Of a stretch of DNA of 64,000 nt, positions 59,487 through 64,000 are shown one piece after another. Numbering within the stretch: position 1 is the first letter of the stretch; each line of letters begins with the position of its first letter. Made by a program: the position numbers and the translations under genes. The stretch is from Paenirhizobium daejeonense (GTDB lineage: Bacteria; Pseudomonadota; Alphaproteobacteria; Rhizobiales; Rhizobiaceae), in contig NZ_JACLAL010000009.1 in NCBI RefSeq assembly GCF_014280875.1, positions 124,001 to 188,000 of the forward strand, given 5' to 3'. The notes under the pieces were generated by a model. The model did no database searches and was not told the DNA's origin. It was given only the letters and a program-made list of their open reading frames with translations.

Positions 59487-60812
59487 ATGAACACGTTTTC
59501 TCCCTTCGACGTGACGCTATGGTATGCGACGGCTGCCGCGACACCCAAGACCGAACCGCTGGAAGGCCGCGTGCAGGCGGATGTCTGCATCGTCGGAGCC
59601 GGCTATACCGGCCTGACGACCGCTCTCGAACTTGCCCGGGCCGGCGTCAAGGTCGTGCTGCTGGAGCGGGCTGAAGCGGGCTTCGGCGGTTCCGGCCGCA
59701 ATGCCGGTCACTGCACCCCCACCTTCACCCATTACAGTCTGCCCGAATTGCGCACCATGCTGGGCGCGCCCTGGGCAGAACGTCTGATCGAGCGCCAGAC
59801 GCGGGCGAACGACCGCGTTTCCAGCATGATCCGCGACTACCAGATCGACTGCGAATGGGTGCAAAACGGCTATGTCATGGGCGCGCCCTACAAGGGGGCG
59901 TTGGCCGGCATCGACAAGAAGGTAGAGACCTACAATGCCGTCGGCGCCCGCACTCGAGTCCTCGACCGGGACGAGGTGGAAGTCATGACCGGCAGCCCCC
60001 GCTTTTATGGAGGCTGGCTCCACGAGGAAGGCGGACATCTCAATCCGCTCGGCTATGCGCGCGGTCTTGCCCGCGCCGTCATGCAGGAGGGCGGCGTCAT
60101 CCACACCGGTTCGGCAGTCATCGCCTGTGACCGCAACCCGACCGGCGGCTGGTCGGTAAAGACGGACAAGGGCGAGGTGGTCGCAGACAAGGTGATCTTC
60201 TCCACCGGCGCCTACACCATGGGCGGATGGCCGAAACTCGACCGCACCTTCAAGATCCAGAGGGTTTTCGTCGCGGCAACCCAGCCGCTGGACGAGGAAA
60301 CGCGTCGCACCGTGCTGCCGAACAACACGACGATCCACGACGGACGCGGCGATATCTACGTCTACAAGTACAATGCTGAGGGACGCATCGTCGCTTCGAT
60401 GTTCCCGATGGGCCGGCGCGGCCGCGACATGGCCTATACGCGGCAGGTCATGAGCGACCGGCTGAAATGGCTGCATCCGCAGATCAAGGGCGAGATCCGC
60501 TGGGATTACTTCTGGTTCGGCGAACTCGACATGCAATATCGCACCGTACCCCGCTTCTATTCCCTCGCTCCCGGCGTGGTGGCGCTGACCGGCCTTTCCG
60601 GACGTGGGGTACCGACCGGTTCCATGCTCGGCTCCATCCTTTCGGAATGGGCGCTCGGCAAACCGGAAAACGAACTTCCCCTGAGGCTCGAGCCCCTGAA
60701 GGAAGCGCCCTTCTACATGAACTTCGGCCCGGCCCTGACACTGCGCTACTACCGGATCAGAGACAATATCGCAGCCAGGCTTTCTGGCGCACCGCTACCG
60801 CCACACGCCTGA
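59487..60812 (+). CDS. FAD-dependent oxidoreductase (PuuB/OrdL-like)
   Basis: This is a 441-residue DAO-family flavoprotein closest in layout to gamma-glutamylputrescine oxidase (PuuB/OrdL). The FAD motif is ADVCIVGAGYTGLTTALELA at about residues 29-48, followed by GGSGRNAGHCTPTF and a C-terminal LTGLSGRGVPTG. The start at 59487 has GAGGGGGCC upstream and lies 8 bp after the permease stop. This second oxidase in one transport operon suggests two successive oxidations of an amine-type substrate, or alternative substrates. A cupin gene follows 82 bp downstream. Confidence 0.88.
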   Translation: MNTFSPFDVTLWYATAAATPKTEPLEGRVQADVCIVGAGYTGLTTALELARAGVKVVLLERAEAGFGGSGRNAGHCTPTFTHYSLPELRTMLGAPWAERLIERQTRANDRVSSMIRDYQIDCEWVQNGYVMGAPYKGALAGIDKKVETYNAVGARTRVLDRDEVEVMTGSPRFYGGWLHEEGGHLNPLGYARGLARAVMQEGGVIHTGSAVIACDRNPTGGWSVKTDKGEVVADKVIFSTGAYTMGGWPKLDRTFKIQRVFVAATQPLDEETRRTVLPNNTTIHDGRGDIYVYKYNAEGRIVASMFPMGRRGRDMAYTRQVMSDRLKWLHPQIKGEIRWDYFWFGELDMQYRTVPRFYSLAPGVVALTGLSGRGVPTGSMLGSILSEWALGKPENELPLRLEPLKEAPFYMNFGPALTLRYYRIRDNIAARLSGAPLPPHA

Positions 60813-60894
60813 GCGTTTTCATCGCCACGCGCCGTGACGGCGGGAGTGTCACTTCCGCCGCAATAACTATGGATCGAGAACAAGGAGATCACTA

Positions 60895-61242
60895 ATGACC
60901 ATGCAGATTTTCAACATTTCCGACGACATCGACCTGACGCCCGGACTGCCGGCGGATGGCCGTGACAGCGGTTCCTACAGGCGCTCCATCTGGCAGGATG
61001 ATGTCGAAAACGGCACCATCGTCGCCGTCTGGAAGGCAGAGCCCGGCACTTACAGCTATCCGGGCCGCGACCTCGAGGAAACCTTCGTCGTGGTGGAAGG
61101 CGAGGCGCTTTACTCCCAGGAAGACTCAGAACCGATGAGGATCGGCCCCGGCTCCATCGTGCGCGTCGCCAAAGGGGTGGCGAGCCGGCTGGAGATCCTT
61201 TCGACCTTCCGCAAGCTCGCAACCGTCGTGCCCAAACCCTGA
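60895..61242 (+). CDS. small cupin-domain protein
   Basis: This is a 115-residue single-domain cupin. A conserved core is seen in VWKAEPGTYSYPGRDLEETFVVVEGEAL and IGPGSIVRVAKGVASRLEI, resembling the DUF861-type cupins found next to DAO-family oxidases. Only part of the usual metal-binding His set is present, so it may be a binding or ureidoglycolate-type fold without metal. AAGGAG lies 7 nt before the ATG. It is the last gene of the cluster. Confidence 0.85.
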   Translation: MTMQIFNISDDIDLTPGLPADGRDSGSYRRSIWQDDVENGTIVAVWKAEPGTYSYPGRDLEETFVVVEGEALYSQEDSEPMRIGPGSIVRVAKGVASRLEILSTFRKLATVVPKP

Positions 61243-61388
61243 CGCGCTAGAGCAATTTCAGCCGAAGCGCGATCGCTTTGGCGTCGGACCATGCGGTAAG
61301 AACAAAAAGTAGAGAGTTTTCGCGATCCGGAGAAAAGCGGAAACTTTCTAGCGACATGGCTGCCGGTGTTTTTTCACACCGGCGAGAT
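61243..61388. other. intergenic region with a hairpin
   Basis: It begins with CGCTAGAGCAATTTCAG, a type of sequence seen repeatedly between genes in Rhizobiales. It ends with a hairpin, GCCGGTGT TTTTTC ACACCGGC (61362-61383), 6 bp beyond the SorC-type gene stop. The hairpin is the likely end signal for both convergent operons, though the flanks are not T-rich. Confidence 0.45.
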
Positions 61389-62336
61389 CTAGGCGGTGGA
61401 AACGAGAAGTTCCGCCATCTTGATGTCGGTCACGAGATGATCCACGAAGCCACCGCGCAGGGCAGCTCTCGTTGCATCGAGCTTGAAGGTGCCGCTCACC
61501 ACGAGCAGCCCTTCCATCTTGCGGAGCAGATCGTGGTCGGCGCCGATGATGCGTTGATCGAGATCGCCGAGAACCGCCCGCCCCGCTTCGTCGATGAAAC
61601 GGCCGGCGATGATCCCGACCGCGCCCCGGTTGCGGTATTCATCGATTTCCTCCACGGTCGCGATCTTGAACTGCACCACATGGGTATCCGGCGTACAGGG
61701 GCTGAGCGAAAAGATCGACTTGTTGCACTTATGCAGGTTCTCGAGCTGCTCGCGGATGATCGGCTCCACTTTCAGCGCCGACGCCAGCGCCGAGCTGGAA
61801 CAGACGGCCGGCGCATTGAAGTTGATGCAATAGGCATCAAGGCGCCGGGCGATTTCGGTGGTACAGCTTTCCGACGTGCTGAGCAGCGGATTGGCGATCG
61901 ATCCGAGAAGCTGGCGCACCGTCAGGTCTTCGATCGCCCAGTGCGGCACATATTCCGAGACGAAGGACACGGTCTGCCCCCAGGAAACGCCGAGCACATC
62001 GCCCTTTTCGAGGAAGTTCGGCAGATGGTGCGCTGCGACCTCACAAACCGCCCGCGTCAGCATTTCGCCCTGCATCCCGTCATCGGGAACGACATGCACG
62101 CTCTTCAGGCCGTATTTCTCTGTCAACGCATCCGCCATGGCATTGACGCGGTAATGCTCCGGTGCGACCTGGATGCAGACGATGTTCCGCTCCTTGGCTA
62201 ACTTCAGGTAGCTGATCACGGTCGGCCTCGACAGGGAGAGCGCGTCGGCAATCTCTCCCTGATTGAGGTTCTTGACGTAGTACATCCACGCCACCTCGGC
62301 GACAATCTTGTTTGACGGATGTTGCGGTCGGTACAT
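61389..62336 (-). CDS. SorC/DeoR-type sugar-binding transcriptional regulator
   Basis: This is a 315-residue regulator of the SorC (sugar-binding) family. The N-terminal helix-turn-helix is in KNLNQGEIADALSLSRPTVISYLKLAKE at about residues 22-49. The large C-terminal sugar-phosphate-binding domain includes VLGVSWGQTVSFVSEYV, a family hallmark, and VGIIAGRFIDEAGRAV. It is the last gene of an operon with an aldolase-like protein and a sugar ABC ATPase and probably controls that operon in response to a sugar or polyol phosphate. Confidence 0.9.
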   Translation of the reverse strand: MYRPQHPSNKIVAEVAWMYYVKNLNQGEIADALSLSRPTVISYLKLAKERNIVCIQVAPEHYRVNAMADALTEKYGLKSVHVVPDDGMQGEMLTRAVCEVAAHHLPNFLEKGDVLGVSWGQTVSFVSEYVPHWAIEDLTVRQLLGSIANPLLSTSESCTTEIARRLDAYCINFNAPAVCSSSALASALKVEPIIREQLENLHKCNKSIFSLSPCTPDTHVVQFKIATVEEIDEYRNRGAVGIIAGRFIDEAGRAVLGDLDQRIIGADHDLLRKMEGLLVVSGTFKLDATRAALRGGFVDHLVTDIKMAELLVSTA

Positions 62337-62357
62337 GGATGTTTCCCGGTTACCCTC

Positions 62358-63368
62358 TTACCGCTCTGCGGCGGCCATCAGTACCTCTTCGGTGATCAGC
62401 AGATCGTCGTCAACAGAGCGGTCCGCCGCAAGGCCGAGATTGGCGAGATCGCCGTGATAGCCGCGAATGGCCTGAACAGGCGTGGCGTCGCCATCCGCCA
62501 CGGCACGCATCCATTTGATGAAGGTGGGCTGATGCTCCGCCATGTTGATCTTGCGGCCGAAAAGCGCAAGACGGGCGCCGAACTTTTCCGCCTGCCAGAC
62601 CAGCTCGAACGTGTCGCGATGCGTGCCGGTGCCACCGCCAAGCACGCCGATCACGACGGAACTGTCGTGAGCGACAAGCTCCTCAAGGGCAGCGGGGCCG
62701 TTATAGGCGACCTTCAGGAATTCCGGTCGCTCTTCCACCGTCAGGCTCGCAAGTGCGCGGGCGATGCAGTCGTTGACATACATGCCCGTTTCCGCGGCGC
62801 TAAAGCCGGTCGGCATGTTGGGGTTGAACACTTCAAGGAAATGCTTCTTACCGGCAGCCCGCGCCTTCGGACGGAAATCGCGATAGGCTTCAAGCGTCGC
62901 GGTATCGGCCTCGGTGTTGTTGTTGAACGTCATCGAATAGAGGCAAAGCTCCGCCTGCGCGCGCGTCAGATCCGTGCCGCTATAGGGCAGCGACTGCGTC
63001 GCGCGGTAGTTGCCGCCGCGAATGACGCCCCAGACATCCGTCGTGTCGTTGGCCCGGAAGGCCGGCATGATGCGCGAGCCGGAAAAGGCGCCGCGCGACT
63101 GCAGGTTCTCGATGTTGGACGTGGAAGCCAGCATGATGTCGACGACATCCTGCTTCACCAGTGCCTCGATCTCGGCAAGAAATTCGGCGCGGGTGCGGTT
63201 GCCGGTCGCCCGACCCTCGGCATCCCTGCGACGCCCGGCCGTGAGGATGCCGCCGGAGAGATCGGCGTCCTTGGCATCGGCGATGATGAAATCTCCCTTC
63301 GCGTACTGGCCGGCACGGATGCGTTCCATCTTTTCTTCGTAACGGGTTTTCGTCATGTCATGATCCAT
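62358..63368 (-). CDS. aldolase-like alpha/beta-barrel protein, function not assigned
   Basis: This is a 336-residue protein that looks like a class I aldolase-type barrel but matches no enzyme I can name safely. Visible features are KGDFIIADAKDADLSGGI near the start, VDIMLASTSNIENL, KKHFLEVFNPNMPTGF (a Lys and an acidic cluster), LKVAYNGPAALEELV and VIGVLGGGTGTHRDTFELV near the C-terminus. The gene lies between a sugar ABC ATPase and a SorC-type regulator, so a sugar-phosphate lyase or isomerase role is plausible. The start is uncertain: 63368 gives MDHDMTK and 63356 gives MTKTRYEE, neither with a strong ribosome site. Confidence 0.65.
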   Translation of the reverse strand: MDHDMTKTRYEEKMERIRAGQYAKGDFIIADAKDADLSGGILTAGRRRDAEGRATGNRTRAEFLAEIEALVKQDVVDIMLASTSNIENLQSRGAFSGSRIMPAFRANDTTDVWGVIRGGNYRATQSLPYSGTDLTRAQAELCLYSMTFNNNTEADTATLEAYRDFRPKARAAGKKHFLEVFNPNMPTGFSAAETGMYVNDCIARALASLTVEERPEFLKVAYNGPAALEELVAHDSSVVIGVLGGGTGTHRDTFELVWQAEKFGARLALFGRKINMAEHQPTFIKWMRAVADGDATPVQAIRGYHGDLANLGLAADRSVDDDLLITEEVLMAAAER

Positions 63369-63386
63369 CGTGCTGTCGAAGATGCC

Positions 63387-64000
63387 TCAAGCCGCGGCGC
63401 GCAGGAGCGAGCGGCCATCTTCCTTCGAGAAAATGTGAATACTGTCCGCGTCGATGGAGAAATCGACCCGCTGTCCGGCCTCGAGCGTCCGGAATGCCTT
63501 GGTGACAAAGGACATCTCCCGGCCATCGACATCGACGATCACCTGTCCCTCGCTGCCCATGTTTTCGACGAGCACCACCGTTCCGCTGATGACGTTGACA
63601 TCGCCCTCTGCGGCAATGTCCATCTTGGAAGGACGAAGGCCCACCTCGACCCTCGCTCCCTGACCGAGCTCCCGATAATCCTTCGCCGACACCTTCAGTC
63701 GGATCGACCCCGAGGTCAGTTCCGCCTGTTCGCCGTCGATGGCGACGCTGCAATCGCGGAAATTCATCGCCGGCGAGCCGATGAAGTCGGCAACGAAGCG
63801 GGTGGCCGGCCGGTCGAAGATTTCCGACGGCGTGCCCTGCTGCTCGATCGCACCTGCCCGCATCAGCACGATGCGGTCGGCAATCGTCATCGCTTCGAGC
63901 TGGTCGTGCGTGACGAAGATGGTGGTGGTCTTCAGATCGAGATGCATGCGGCGGATTTCGGTCCGCAGCTTCTCGCGCAGCTTGGCGTCGAGGTTAGACA
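63387..64000 (-). CDS. sugar ABC transporter ATP-binding protein (UgpC/MalK type), C-terminal part
   Basis: This is the C-terminal part of a CUT1-class ABC ATPase; the N-terminus with Walker A and signature lies beyond the window. The readable part begins SNLDAKLREKLRTEIRR (D-loop), then IFVTHDQLEAMTIADRIVLM with the H-loop His, then the TOBE regulatory domain. Its last bases run 18 bp short of the aldolase-like gene, on the same strand. It belongs to a different importer from the UgpC-type gene at 30346, since the C-terminal domains differ. Confidence 0.92.
   Translation of the reverse strand, partial: SNLDAKLREKLRTEIRRMHLDLKTTTIFVTHDQLEAMTIADRIVLMRAGAIEQQGTPSEIFDRPATRFVADFIGSPAMNFRDCSVAIDGEQAELTSGSIRLKVSAKDYRELGQGARVEVGLRPSKMDIAAEGDVNVISGTVVLVENMGSEGQVIVDVDGREMSFVTKAFRTLEAGQRVDFSIDADSIHIFSKEDGRSLLRAAA

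Overview
The window is GC-rich DNA (roughly 60% GC) from an alphaproteobacterium, most likely a member of the Rhizobiaceae. The strongest evidence is gene order. It carries the end of an inositol operon in rhizobial order (iolD-iolE-iolB), an ibpA-iatA-iatP type inositol ABC transporter, and the complete rhamnose locus rhaR-S-T-P-Q-U-K divergent from rhaD-I, as described in Rhizobium leguminosarum. A RIME-like intergenic palindrome also sits inside the rha operon. There are no rRNA or tRNA genes, phage genes or insertion sequences. The content is almost purely catabolic and accessory, as on a rhizobial chromid or megaplasmid, although replicon type cannot be read from this window. Layout, left to right: 1-8700 inositol catabolism and uptake. 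8713-12809 a periplasmic molybdenum hydroxylase with a 2Fe-2S subunit and a tri-haem cytochrome c. 12971-16409 an odd three-gene group: a histidine ammonia-lyase homologue lacking its catalytic Ala-Ser-Gly triad, a membrane desaturase, and a PhnD-like binding protein. 16625-25826 a GT41 (SPINDLY/O-GlcNAc-transferase type) glycosyltransferase followed by a giant 2303-residue protein made almost entirely of Ser/Thr-rich octapeptide repeats. 25978-28835 a hydratase-like protein, a RES-Xre toxin-antitoxin pair with a clear promoter/operator, and a 2-keto-3-deoxygluconate kinase. 28894-37764 an aminopeptidase-like hydrolase and a LacI-controlled ABC transporter operon carrying a GH127 beta-L-arabinofuranosidase. 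37788-39815 a Xre-cupin regulator and an omega-aminotransferase. 39936-50941 the rhamnose locus. 51198-61242 a MarR-linked cluster with a dipeptide-type ABC transporter, two FAD-dependent amine oxidase-like enzymes, a short-chain dehydrogenase and a cupin. 61389-64000 a SorC-type regulator, an unassigned aldolase-like barrel protein and the edge of another sugar ABC ATPase. The catabolic theme is plant-derived sugars and polyols (inositol, rhamnose, arabinofuranosides, ketodeoxygluconate) plus an amine or peptide-like nitrogen source. This suits a soil or rhizosphere bacterium. The most unusual content is, first, the giant repeat protein, which has a strict two-tier repeat grammar (8-residue units in modules of 7 or 10 units) and lies next to a cytoplasmic-type protein O-glycosyltransferase. 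Second is the ammonia-lyase homologue in which exactly the three MIO-forming residues are missing in an otherwise intact gene. Third are several regulatory palindromes that can be read directly, including a near-identical 21-bp operator shared by the split halves of the MarR cluster and a long inverted repeat between rhaR and rhaD. All calls come from reading the sequence and from family knowledge. No database search was run.
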